A DNA stretch of 64,000 nucleotides from contig OZ026835.1 of the NCBI GenBank assembly GCA_964023205.1, forward strand, positions 40,955,083 to 41,019,082, given 5' to 3'. Positions 1 to 12,500 of the stretch are shown here, piece after piece. Each line of letters begins with the position of its first letter. Positions within the stretch are counted from its first letter, which is position 1. The stretch comes from Lutraria lutraria. Lineage: Eukaryota; Mollusca; Bivalvia; Venerida; Mactridae. Below the pieces are notes generated by a model that ran no database searches, was not told the origin of the DNA, and saw only the letters and a list, made by a program, of their open reading frames with translations. A program made the translations under genes and the position numbers.

Positions 1-185
1 GTATTCTAACCAGTACTCGCTTACCCTTCCACAAGGAACCAGTAACCTTCGCTTATGAAGGAAAATCAACATTTTTGACAAATTTTCATAGAAGGGCGTG
101 ACCTGCCGCAACTGTAATTTGAACCCGGATGGCTGGATTGCAAGTCCAGAACATTGACCTCTAGACCATGAATGGGCTGTTTAGT
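1..185 (-). repeat. tRNA-derived SINE, family alpha, copy 1 (window edge)
   Basis: Read on the minus strand there is a tRNA-like head with a B-box-like CCGGGTTCAAATT, then a tail containing CCTTCTATGAAAATTTG and a repeated TACTGGTT segment. The same tail occurs near 2700-2872, 6110-6310 and, on the plus strand, 61755-61960. It lies in a TRAPPC10 intron and may be cut by the window start. Confidence 0.6.
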
Positions 186-338
186 GGTGCCTTGAAATTG
201 ATTTTAAATTCATTTTCTCTACCAACTTTTAACTGATGAAGACAGAAGTGGGTGTATAGAATTTGTTATATTTGAACACTGTGAAATAATAAAACTGTTA
301 CAAACTAATTATCATGAATGTTGCTTTACAAATTATAG

Positions 339-3300
339 ATCGACATCAATGAAGGTGGATTAGATTGTTGGGTATTTTTGAGTGGACTTGAAGTACTCCT
401 AAAATGTCACCAACTACATGATTCTGTCAATCCTAGATCTCAAGCTCTGAATACAGCTTATCTAGGAGACTACGTTTGTCGTAAAGTAAGTACTTTTAGC
501 ACATGATTGTTGGTTCTAGCAGTTTGAGTATGAATAGGGGGACAAGTTTATTTTATTTTTTTGTTTTGAGAATAAAAGTAGACCAGTGAAACTTTGTTAT
601 CATTCATTGTGAATTTGTGATATTATTCTTTGTGAATTTGTTATTATTCTTTGTGAATTTGTGTTATTATTCTGTGAAAGTTTGTGAATTTGTAATATTA
701 TTCTTTGTAAACAGAAAAAGGTCGTAATGTGTAAGCAAATTGACAAACTTAACAAAATAACTCAACACTGAACAGGAAAATGCATATCAAAGGGATGTAA
801 TCTAGATGTTATATGTTAACTTTAACTAAATATGTTATCAATAATTAAAATATCAAACAACTTTGGTGGTATCATCATTATTCAGTTATGACTTATCTGA
901 GTAAAACAACTTATCATTTTCAGCATTAATCTGTTAGCTGAGTTAATAAAGTTCCTGAATTGTTTTATATTAAATATGAATATAAATAAACTACTGTATG
1001 ATATTGGGTCTATCTTAAAGCTACAAAGATTAGGAGAGACTTGTGGTTTAATGCCGGGAGACACAGAGTCACCAAGTTCCAGTCAGTTATCACTTGTTGT
1101 AGATCTTACATCAGGAATGGGACTTGAAGAACCTGATGAGGAGGAAGAAGAAGGTGAGTCAGATAATACCTAAGCACATAATACACTATATAAGATTTAA
1201 GATTGAAGTGTTCGACATAATTATAAAATCATGTTGTTTTATTATATATTTAGTAAATCAATTTTGCACTTGTCTTAGGCAATATTTGAATGTCTTGATT
1301 GTCAAGTAAGTAGTTTAAGATGCAGACTGTAATATTTTCTTACTTTTTGGATGTTATTACAGGAGCTGAATCAAAGATACATCCACGGGACAAATTACGA
1401 GAGGCACTTTCTTCAAGAGAATCTTTCCAGAGGATTTATTTGGTTTGTTGATTTTCTTTCTGGTTTACAACTGTCAGAGTCATATGAGACAGACAGTTCA
1501 CCTAAGCATCATTCCTGGGAAGAACCAGTGTTAGACTTCCATCTTCCATCTAAGCCACTGCCTACTTTCTCACATATTGAGACATGGTAGGTAGCAAGGC
1601 TCGAACCCACAACCCTCTATCAGTGAGAGGTTACAGTGATTTGAAGTCAGCGATCTTAACAATTCAATCACAGAGTCTCGATCACTGCTACGCAGTCAGG
1701 CCAGTAGCAAGGATGTTCTTCCTTGTTTATAATTTTTATCTGGGAAATGGACAAAATCAACTCAAAACAAATCCCCTGCACTCAAATTGTATTGGTTTTG
1801 ATTTTATTTTTGATAATCAATGTTCTGAATGAATCAGACTAACTCAGGGCTCACCTTTGACCCTTAAAATGGCATTTAGACTTGAAATTAGCAAACTAAA
1901 GCTTCTGACTCTTGAGAATTAGAACCAAAAGGTCAAATTTATTATTACATTAGTAGAAAATTTTGTTGACTATCAGATAAGGGTCTATTTGAGTCTAGTG
2001 AGCACCTAGGAATGATTCAGAATTCGCGACTTTTATAAACTGGATTACTATAACAAGACTGCACTTTAATGTCAGAATGTAACAAGTAATGCTATCTATT
2101 TTTCAGGAACAATCAGAACTTGCTATGGGAACCTTCAAACATATTGGAAGGTTTCGGTCAGCCAGAATGATTGGCAAAAACTTGGCTGATTTCTATATGT
2201 AAGTAAAATATTCTCAAAGGCTGGATCAGATTAATTATTTTGTAAGCTTCATGAAATTTACGTTTCAGTTGATTAAATGCTGTTTTTCAACGATATTTAA
2301 GTTATATGTGAAACCTGTGAACAAAGGTCACCTTTCAGAAAGCAGTCTTCGAATTTAGCACCAGACCTTGGACCGAGGCCACCAAAATGGCCATAGGTCC
2401 GGTAAATTTGAAAAGGTCAGTGGTCCGAAGGTCCGGTAAATTTTTCAGTGATAATTTTACCATTTTTCAGAACAAAAATATGGCATACAGCAAAATTATA
2501 TAGAATTTTGTGTATTCTCATTTCGGTCCACTAAAAGTCCACTAAAAGTTCATTCGGTCCAGTAAAGTTTGCATTTTCACTGGACGGAATGTCGTGAAGA
2601 CTGCAGAAAGACAGGTGTCCTTTATTCGGAGGTGGCTGCTATCACAGGTTAATATATATGATGGCTAATTCACTATACCTGTTTTCCTTGAGTGTATTCT
2701 ACCTAATACACAAGCAGTCTGCAACATTTCTACATACGGAGGAAAATAGACATTATTGTCAAATTGTCATAGAATGTATGACCTGATATGACAATGATTT
2801 GAACCTGGATGGGCAGGTAATAAGTCCTAACCTACGAACCACAACTGCTGACTTAGGCTTGAAAAAATCTGATTGATAACTTAGTTGACTTTCAGAATGC
2901 AGAGTAGTTTACTGAATGTTAAAATGTTTTGCAGGAAACTTGGTGAGCCAATTAAAGCTGAAAACTTTCTGTTAGATGCTATGACTAGTTATCATCAGGA
3001 AGGCTGGAAGAAGTTACGCGATGTTGCCAGATTAGAATTAGCACAATGTCAATGTCAAGTGAAGAATCACACTAAGTATCCTTTAACCATATAAACCAAG
3101 ACTTGTATTAAGGCCCCCTGGGCCTGGGTCTCATGGTTTCAATGTTTCAATTTGCAATTTTATGATTATGTACTTCAAATATAGTCAACAAATGTGTTTT
3201 TTTCACAAACAATTTTTGATCTTTTATATGTTATCTTAATTCAGAATTTGCTGGTTAGAACTTGGATTATGCCGACAGCTAATCTTGCTATTGTATTTGA

Positions 3301-6300
3301 GGAAGTTTTGAAAAAGGATGACCCATATGTCATAATGTGACCTGACTCTTAAATAATCAATCTTCCTTTACTGAATAAGACCAAAATAGTTCATAAATCA
3401 ATGATTGACTACTACTCCTTGTTATACAAACAGTAAAATAGGATATCTCATAATCTCACATTGATGCTTACTGCATTATTTACTTTAACATATTTGAAGA
3501 TATGCCAAGACAGCTTGTCAAGTAGCTAGCAGTCCATACTTACAAATGTCTGACAGACAGCTACATATGTCACAAGTGTTGGATATTGCAAAATCTACTA
3601 CTAGTAAGAGATCCGTTATATTAAATATAAAATATTAAACATCTCTTGGTTTTTAGAAGTTTTACATCTCTCAAAAAATGTAGACAATTTGACATTGTCA
3701 GTTTTTGTCTTAGTATGTACCCGCCATTCGATTTCAAAATGGCAGAAGGGAGTAAAGTGTTACCCATGTCTGTCCGTCTGTTCAAAGTTTGGTTTCATAT
3801 TTTACATGAATGTTTATGATAATAAAATACAGACCAAGAAAGATTTCCATGAAAATTTAAACATTTTCACAGGAGTTATGGTCCCTTTTTAGCTCACCTG
3901 ATTCATCAGGTGAGCTTTTAGGATCGTTGAATGTCCGGCGTCCGGCCACAATTAGTTTGTTTACACTCTAGCAACCGCAGTTCTTAACGAATTATGATTA
4001 AACTTGCTCACAATGTATACGGCCACAATGTCTCGGCTAAGTTTGATTATGGGCAAAATCGGACTAAAACTTCTAGAGTTATGGGCCCTTGAATTACAAA
4101 ATTTGCTATATTTAGCTTGTTTACACTCTAGCGCCTTCATTTATTCACCAATCCTAATAATATTTTCAGTAAATGTGTATAACCAAAAGATCTTGGACAA
4201 GTCCGATTATGGGCAAAATCGGACCAGAACTTCAAGAGTTATGGGCCCTTGACTTTGAAAATTTGCTATATTTTAGCTTGTTTACTCTCTAGCACCTTCA
4301 TTTATTCACCTATCCTTATAATATTTTCAGTAAATGAGTATAACCAAAAGATCTAGGACAAGTTCGATTATGGGTAATATCGGACCAGAACTTCAAGAGT
4401 TATGGGCCCTTGACTTAGAAAATTTGCTATATTTGAGTTTGTTTACACTCTAGCGCATTCATTTATTCACCAATCCTAATCATATTTTCAGTAAATGTGT
4501 ATAACCAAAAGATCTTGGACAAGGTCGATTATGGGCAAAATCGGACCACATCTTCAAGAGTTATGGGCCCTTGACTTGAAAATTTGCTATATTTTAGCTT
4601 GTTTACACACTAGCGCCTTCATTTATTCACCGAATACAATGAATGTGTATGACCTTATGGTTTTGGACAAGTTCAGTTATGGGTGGAATCGGACCACAAC
4701 TTCAAGAGTTATGGGCCCTTGGATTAGAAAATTTGCTACGTTTTAGCTTGTTTAACAGTATTATACCTTCATTGTTGGTTTTGATCTCAAAATCTACGTA
4801 AAAATGAGTTTTACGAGATGGAAACTATATTACCTGGTCATTAATTATTGGCCTTTGTTCTCAGGTGAGCGATAAAGGGCCAATGTGGCCCTCTTGTTCC
4901 ATACAGGCTTCAAATATAAGAACCTCTGAACTTTTGACCTTTGATCCAGATGTTCAAGGTCATTTATTTCAAAATTCCATTTCTTGTATTTCCTTGCTTT
5001 ATTATCAATTCTGAATAGGGAGTCATTATCAAAAACTTTACCTAGTTTTTATGCTAATATATAACTTCAAATCTTGCTATGATTGACATAGTATGTTAAT
5101 AGTTCTTTTATACCTACTTTTCTTTTTCTGCCAGTGATATCAAATATACTTAAATTTGAAAGGAATAGTCATTGTAAAACTGATTTTTTCCATTCAGGTA
5201 ATGTGATGTTGAAATCATCGCCACTGTTAAAAATCGAGGTCACTAAAATCAGTGAAAAAACTGTGGCTGTAGATGAACCATTTCAAGTTGAGATGCAAAT
5301 TGAAAATACTGGTCCATGTGATATACCATGTGATTCAATATGGCTGACAATGGCAGACTGTGCCCCAGATTTGCCAGTGAGCTCTGATAAAACTCTGGGT
5401 AAATTAAAAACTCCTGTAACCAGACAGGCTAGTAATTCCAGTCTAGATAACAGAATTGTGATGAATTTACACAATATTAAACAGCAAGATCCATTCATGA
5501 TTGATCTACAAGTCCATTATGAAGGATCCGAAAAGGACCCCGAGTCTGTAGGGATAACATGTACCAATTCACACGAGGTTTTGAAAAGGACAGATAGTTC
5601 AGGAGGTGTTTTGAAGTGTCAAGAAGAGAAAGTGATTAAAGATACAACAAATCAAAGTATTGCATATAGTGATATGGTTCTTAAACCAGGGATGAACTCT
5701 CTTACCCTTTCATGCCAGGTAAGAGCTTTTTGTTCTACAATGAAGCTATTAAGAAAATGAGGGTATTTTCAGAAGTTGATATTAATTATTCGAAAATGGT
5801 TGATGGGGCTTAAATTTATTTTTATAATTTGTTTAGAATACGAAATGAAGTATGCTGACAGTTTTACTTCAGAATTTATGTCCAAAATCATTTGCTTTCT
5901 ACTTCTTATTCAAATTTCATACTTGTCTATATAACTATAGGGGAACTGGTATACAACTCAGGTGCACTGATGGATGAATTGACAGTCATACCGAAAACAA
6001 AATCTTAAAATACTAAGAGTGTATACTGTATGCCATGGCAAACATTAACATGAAATATTGATGATGGGTTTAACGCCATTAAATGATATTTCATTTATAT
6101 ATGGTGGCAGGTTCACCTAACCAGTAAGGCAGTTTTCATTGACTGTAACCAGTACTGATTTACCCTTTCATAAGGAGCCAGTAACTTCTCCACATTTGGG
6201 TGTCAATTTTCATAGAAGGGTAAATACCCTGCTGTGTTTGGGTTTTGAACCCAAATCTCCAGGCTACAATTCCTGCATATTTATCACTGGATCATGACAG

Positions 6301-6539
6301 TGGCCCTTGTTCATATTCATAAATCTCATGCATTCTCAATATGAAAGCTCATACTGTTGTAGGGAATAGCAGCTGGGAATTATCAGCTTGGTCAAGCCAG
6401 GATCAAAGTCGGCCATGTTGAATTTCTAAATGATATGAAGTCTGATCTAAGTATATCTGTGACCTGTGATAATACATTCTGTGAAATAATTCCAGGTATG
6501 TACACATGATTATATATATAATTGTATATGAGTCAAGCA

Positions 6540-6587
<48 letters not shown>

Positions 6588-9500
6588 TAAAAAATATATC
6601 CGAGTCAAGCAAATTAATAATGAAAAATAACTAACATTCCATAGGTATTATTATATATTTAAATTGCCGACCGGTTTCGTCACTGACTCATCAGGGCATT
6701 AATGATAAAATGGCGTCAAAATTTACGTAGTTACATAGCAACGTCACATTTATGCGTACACATGTGTACACAACGTCAAAATTGTAACTTCATCAAAGTG
6801 TGTTTAATTTTGGAACAAATATATCAATAAAATAATGTTCTTTGGACAACCTAGCTGAAACATCATTATTGTGAAACTTATAAAAAGGAAAAATAGAATA
6901 TTTAGGGTCTGATTTAGAGCATTTTTCTATGTGACCACTTAAAGGCATTTGTCTTGTTGATGGGTCTCTTATTTGCTGATCATGCACTGTTCTTCTGTTG
7001 CGTAATTTATCGCCAGTTTGGCCTATGTAAAATTCCCTACACCCATTGCATACCAGAACATTTTGCACAGTACAGTTCATATTTTCTTTTATATGAAATT
7101 GTTTGTTATTCTTCATGTTTAATACAGACCCTTCAATGATAAAATTACACAATCCACAACGGGGTTCATTACATTTAGATACTGATGCTGAATAATTGTT
7201 TTCTTTAAATTCAGATTTAATAAGTAAACCTTTTAAATTCGGAAGTTGACGTTTACTTTTGATAACTTTTGTGTTTTTCATTATTCTTTTCATAGAATTA
7301 TCATTACTAAAAATTTCCATATTATGTTTAAGGATTCCGAATACCTTTCTATTCTTAGGATTATGTGTAGAAATGAAAGGGATTAAGTTCTCTTCTTTCT
7401 TTCCTTTGAACTTTAATAAATCACATCTGGGGATTTGCATTGCTTTTTTAATTCCAGTTTCAATCACTTCGGTTGGATATTTTCTTTTACTTAAAATAAT
7501 GGCCAGTTCTATTAAACATTTTTTTAGAGTATCTGTGTTAGAAACAATTAAACATATTTGACGTGCCAATGAAAATGGTATGTTAGTTTTTGTGTGTTTT
7601 GGATGACATGATTTAAAATTAAGATACTGCTTAGAATCTGTACTTTTAAAATAAATATCAGTATTTATACATGTTCCTATTTTTATTATCATTATATCTA
7701 GAAATGGTAATCTCTCATTGCTTTGTTGAATCTTAAACTTTATATCTTTGTGTAAACCATTTAATATCTTTTCAAAACGAATTAAGTCAACAAGTGATCT
7801 TTGCCAAAAAATGAAACAATCATCTAAATACCTTTTCCGTTGTTTTTAGCTCACCTGATTCATCAGGTGAGCTTTTAGGATCGGTGAATGTCCGGCGTCC
7901 GTCCACAATTAGTTTGTTTACACTCTAGCAACTGCAACTCTTTACGAATCTTGATTAAACTTGCTCACAATGTATATGGCCACAATGTCTCGGCTAAGTT
8001 CGATTATGGGCAAAATCTGATAATAACTTCCTAGAGTTATGGGCCCTTGAATTACAAAATTTGCTATATTTAGCTTGTTTACACTCTAGCACCTCTATTT
8101 ATTCACCAATCCTGATCATATTTTCAGTAAATGTGTATAACCAAAAGATTTTGGACAAGTTCGATTATGGGCAATATCGGACCAGAACTTCAAGAGTTAT
8201 GGGCCCTTGACTTAGAAAATTTGCTATATTTGAGTTTGTTTACACTCTAGCGCATTTATTTATTCACCAATCCTAATAATATTTTCAGTAAATGTGTATA
8301 ACCAAGAGATCTTGGACAAGTTTGATTATGGGCGGAATCGGACCAGAACTTCAAGAGTTATGGGCCCTTGACTTTGAAAATTCTTATATTTTATCTTGAT
8401 TACACTCTAGCACCTACATTTATTCACCGATTCTAATAATATTTTCAGTAAATGTGTATAACCAAAAGATCTTGGAGAAGTTCGATTATGGACGGAATCG
8501 GACCCAAACTTCAAGAGTTATGGGCCCTTGATTTTGAAAATTTGCTATATTTTAGCTTGTTTACACACTATCGCCTTCATTTATATACCGATCCTAATAA
8601 TATTTTCAGTAAATGAGTATAACCAAAAGATCTCGAACAAGTTCGATTATGGGCAGAATCGGACCACATCTTCAAGAGTTATGGGCCCTTGACTTAGAAA
8701 ATTTGCTATACTTTAGCTTGTTTACACACTAGCGCCTTCATTTATTCACCGATCCTAATCATATTTACAATGAATGTGTATGACCTTATGGTTTTGGGTG
8801 GAATCGGAACACAACTTCAAGAGTTATGGACCCTTGGATTAGAAAATTTGCTACGTTTTAGCTTGTTTAACAGTATTATACCTTCATTGTTGGTTTTGAT
8901 CTCAAAATCTACGTAAAAATGAGTTTTACGAGATGGAAACTATATTACCTGGTCATTGATTATTGGCCTTTGTTCTCAGGTGAGCGATAAAGAGCCAATG
9001 TGGCCCTCTTGTTTAACATAAACGGCAAAATCTTCATCTTTTTCTTGTAAAATTTATCAAATAATTTGTCTTCTAAATATCCAAGCACCAAAGTAGCATA
9101 TGTTGCAGCTACTTTTGTACCCATTGCTGTACCTTTTGTTCGATTAAAAAACATATTATTGAAAGAAAAATTATTGTTTTCTAAAATTATTTTTAATCCT
9201 TTAATAATAAAAGTTTTGTCAAATCTTTTTGGTATAAGCTCTGGATATTTATCTAACCAAAATGAAATGCTTTCTAGACCCAGCTCATGTGGTATGTTTG
9301 AATATAAACTAACAATATCAAAAGAAACCAATTGCGTGTATTCTGGTACAGTCATTGGAATAAAGTTCAAGAAATCTATGTCATCTCTCAAATAACTAGG
9401 TATTTTATTTAAGAAAGGTTTAAGTAAAATATCTAAAAGACAACTTGAACAACTTGTTTCACATTGTGGACCAGCAACAATTGGTCTCATTTGTAAATCT

Positions 9501-12500
9501 TCTGGATTTATTATTTCAATGTATTCAGAATTCTGATCTTTACAAGCTTCCTCAATTATACTACTTTTGTGTATTTACAGTAGACCATAAAATGTACTAG
9601 TCTTGTTATCAAAATCAATTAAAGTTTTTTTCATTCTTTGTAAGGTTTTTGTTTTCCTTTATTAAATTACGCATTTTGCTAAATATTTCATTTTTATTAC
9701 TATCAGGTATTGATTTATAGTAAGACTCATCTGATAACATATCTAAAACTTTATTTTTGTAAAACTCAGTGTTCATTAAAACAATTCCACCTCCTTTATC
9801 TGCTTCTTTAATTATTATAGATTTATCTTCCGCTAATGATTGTATAGCTTTTCTTTGCTTTAAAGTTATGTTATGTTTGATTTCTTTATTTTCTTTAGAA
9901 AAAATCGAGCATCAAGTTTTTGTATTAGACACGTGTCTAAATTTTCATTCCGTCCACTTGGTGGAGTAAAATTGGATTTATTTTTTACTAACGATATGTC
10001 TATTTCTTCATTACCATCAAAATACTCTTGGAGTCTAATTTTTCTAAAGAATTCATTGATATCTGTATTTATTTCATATGAATTATTTTTTACGGATGTA
10101 GGAGTAAAATTACCGGTAAGTCCCATCAACAAAACATCTTTTTCAATTTCAGTTGGCTTACGATTAGAAAGATTATAAATTTTTGTAAATGTCTTATTTG
10201 TTTCAGCTAGGTTACCTCCATTTAAATCTTGCTGTTCCAGTTGTGGTCCACCTCTAAAATATATATATATATCATAAGAATCAGTTATGATATAATGAGC
10301 CTAGAAGTCTTGCAATGTAATATAATTATTCCTTGTGATATCTTGTAATGATGTATGTACACTTTTGTTAACTTTGTTCCTGTTGGGTAATGTATGCATT
10401 CAATGCTGTTTCTTCTATTCTTTAGCAAATTGTCAATTTTTCAAGTAACTCATGATCATTCATAGGGTTGTAGATTGTTGGGTAAGTAGTGATCTGATTT
10501 GAAAATCTGCAAATCAAATCACAGATCTTTTGTTATCAAGTAGCCCATCTGAAACCTAAACATTGCAGTTATGAAGATGGCTAAATCTAATAATAATGAA
10601 CCATCCTTACACAGGTCCTCGATTAAATCATTCACATGTTGTTAAGATTAATCATTTTAATTTGTACAGAAACTCTATTAGCTGGTAGAAAACAGGAGAT
10701 TACTATACTTCTTCATGCTGGAAACATAGTGATTGATCAAGGCAGTAAGGTGAAGGTCATGGCTTTGGATGACCTTGTCATTGAATCTAGTTATGAGGAT
10801 AACATTGTGATAATAGAAGATGCAGTTGCCAGGGGCAACACAGCACAGTGGAAAATGAGCGTTTTTCAAGAACCATCAGTTGGAGGTGGAAATACTATTG
10901 AAAGTCATGTAAGTTGATAAATATTCATTGTTAAAATCCTTACTATGGATATTCATTGGTTATTATGCCCCCCTTCGAAGAAGAGGGGGTATATTGTTTT
11001 GCTAGCCTGTCGGTCTGTCTGTCGGTAGACCAGTTAGTTTCCGATGGATAACTCGTCAACGGATTGACCGATGGGTCTGATACTTCGCAGGTGCATTGGC
11101 ATTGGACAGTAGTTGACCCCTATTGAAATTGGGGTCACTAGGTCAAAGGTCGAGGTCACTGTGACATTGAGTGTGAAAATCGTTTCCGATCGATAACTCG
11201 TCAACGGATTGACTGATGGCCCTGATATTTTGCAGGTGCATTGGCCTCGGACACTAGGTGACCCCTATTGAAATTGGGGTCACTAGGTCAAAGGTCAAGG
11301 CCACTGTGACATGGAGTGTGAAAAACGTTTCCCATTGATAACTCGTCAACGGATTGACTGACGGGCCTGATACTTTGCAGGTGCATTGGCCTTGGACAGT
11401 AGATGACCCCTTTTGAAATTGGGGTCACTAGGTCAAAGGTCACTGTGTCATGGAGTGTGAAAATCGTTTGAGCGATAACTCCCGTGTCAAGGCCCTGTTT
11501 GGGGGGCATATGTCTCCGACCGCGGAGCTCTTGTTTATTTGTCTATGGCTTCAGTGAGTAATTCTTTGATATGTTACAGTTTTTCTCTGAGTTCTTCAGC
11601 AATGATATTTGACTGCCTGTTGTTAGTCATGTGACTTAGATTGGTTATATGACTAGATTGATCTGGATTGACCAACAATGACCAGTCAGGGTGCCCTTAT
11701 GGAATGTATGCAGCATTTATTTGAGCTATTGGAATAAGGTTGATTGCTCAAGACTGAATTATCTCATTCTGATTATTTTATTTTAAAATTTACGCATTTC
11801 ATCATTGTATATGTTATTCATGCCATTAGTAATAGATACTTAAATGGTGAATTAATATGTACTTGCTGGAAACAGGTAAGACATGAAGAGATTAATACAT
11901 GATTTGTTATATTTACTAGGATTTGAATTTTTATGAGATGAATTTACTTGTAAATTCTTCTCATATAGCGATCACGCAGACTATGAATTTCAACACTGCA
12001 CTGTTCTCTATATAGCTTTAGGATTGACTTCGTACTACATTTTTTCGGTCTTTTTTCGTTACACAGACTCGCTAACAGAGCGGTAATGCACGCAGTTCAA
12101 ACACCCATTCACACACAGTCAGTAAGCAAATACCATCGGTGCTGTAACTATATCGATTTTCTATTTTTAGCGTTTAGGACCCAACTCTCTCGGATACTTC
12201 ATATACGTACTCTATCGGACACTTCATTGGTCATTGTTGTTATACCAAGGACTTATTATGTCCTTGGTTATACATACTAACTCGCTAACAAGTCGAAAAT
12301 CAGATGACAACGAGTGGCGAAATATCTTTTAAAAATCATAATGGTCACATTTTAATTATCTACCTAAACATAATACCCTAACAAGTCCTGATTCATTCAA
12401 TAATCAGTTGTGACAGTCAATAACCGCTTATCGTAGTCAATCTTAATTCACACTACACTGCAGTACGCTCCGCCTCCGAATGCTACAGTGGGCCGTCGAA

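Larger units (their letters stand above)
6612..10255 (-). mobile_element. Penelope-like retroelement, broken, with a nested HINE
   Basis: Reading on the minus strand from 10255 to about 6612: an N-terminal piece (9866-10255), a reverse-transcriptase piece (9014-9560), a foreign insertion (7848-9013), the YLDD-to-GIY-YIG piece (6793-7847), and a 3' region with a hammerhead ribozyme. This order is typical of Penelope-like elements with a GIY-YIG endonuclease. The frame is broken between about 9560 and 9866, so the element is dead. It appears 5' truncated near 10255. It sits antisense in the TRAPPC10 intron 6496-10669. Outer edges are approximate. Confidence 0.85.

Noticed and set aside
925..1020. 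Extension of TRAPPC10 exon 2 to an acceptor at 922-923
   Set aside because: It breaks phase with exon 1 and adds residues absent from the family; the acceptor at 1019-1020 fits both.
4004..4746. Several short frames repeating similar peptide text
   Set aside because: They are translations of the family-A tandem core; stops and frame differ between units.
6403..6612. Minus-strand frame with a run of alternating Tyr and Ile
   Set aside because: It is the translation of the (AT)n microsatellite.
9014..9560. Telomerase-like reverse transcriptase
   Set aside because: The downstream GIY-YIG domain, hammerhead and disrupted frame identify a Penelope-like element.
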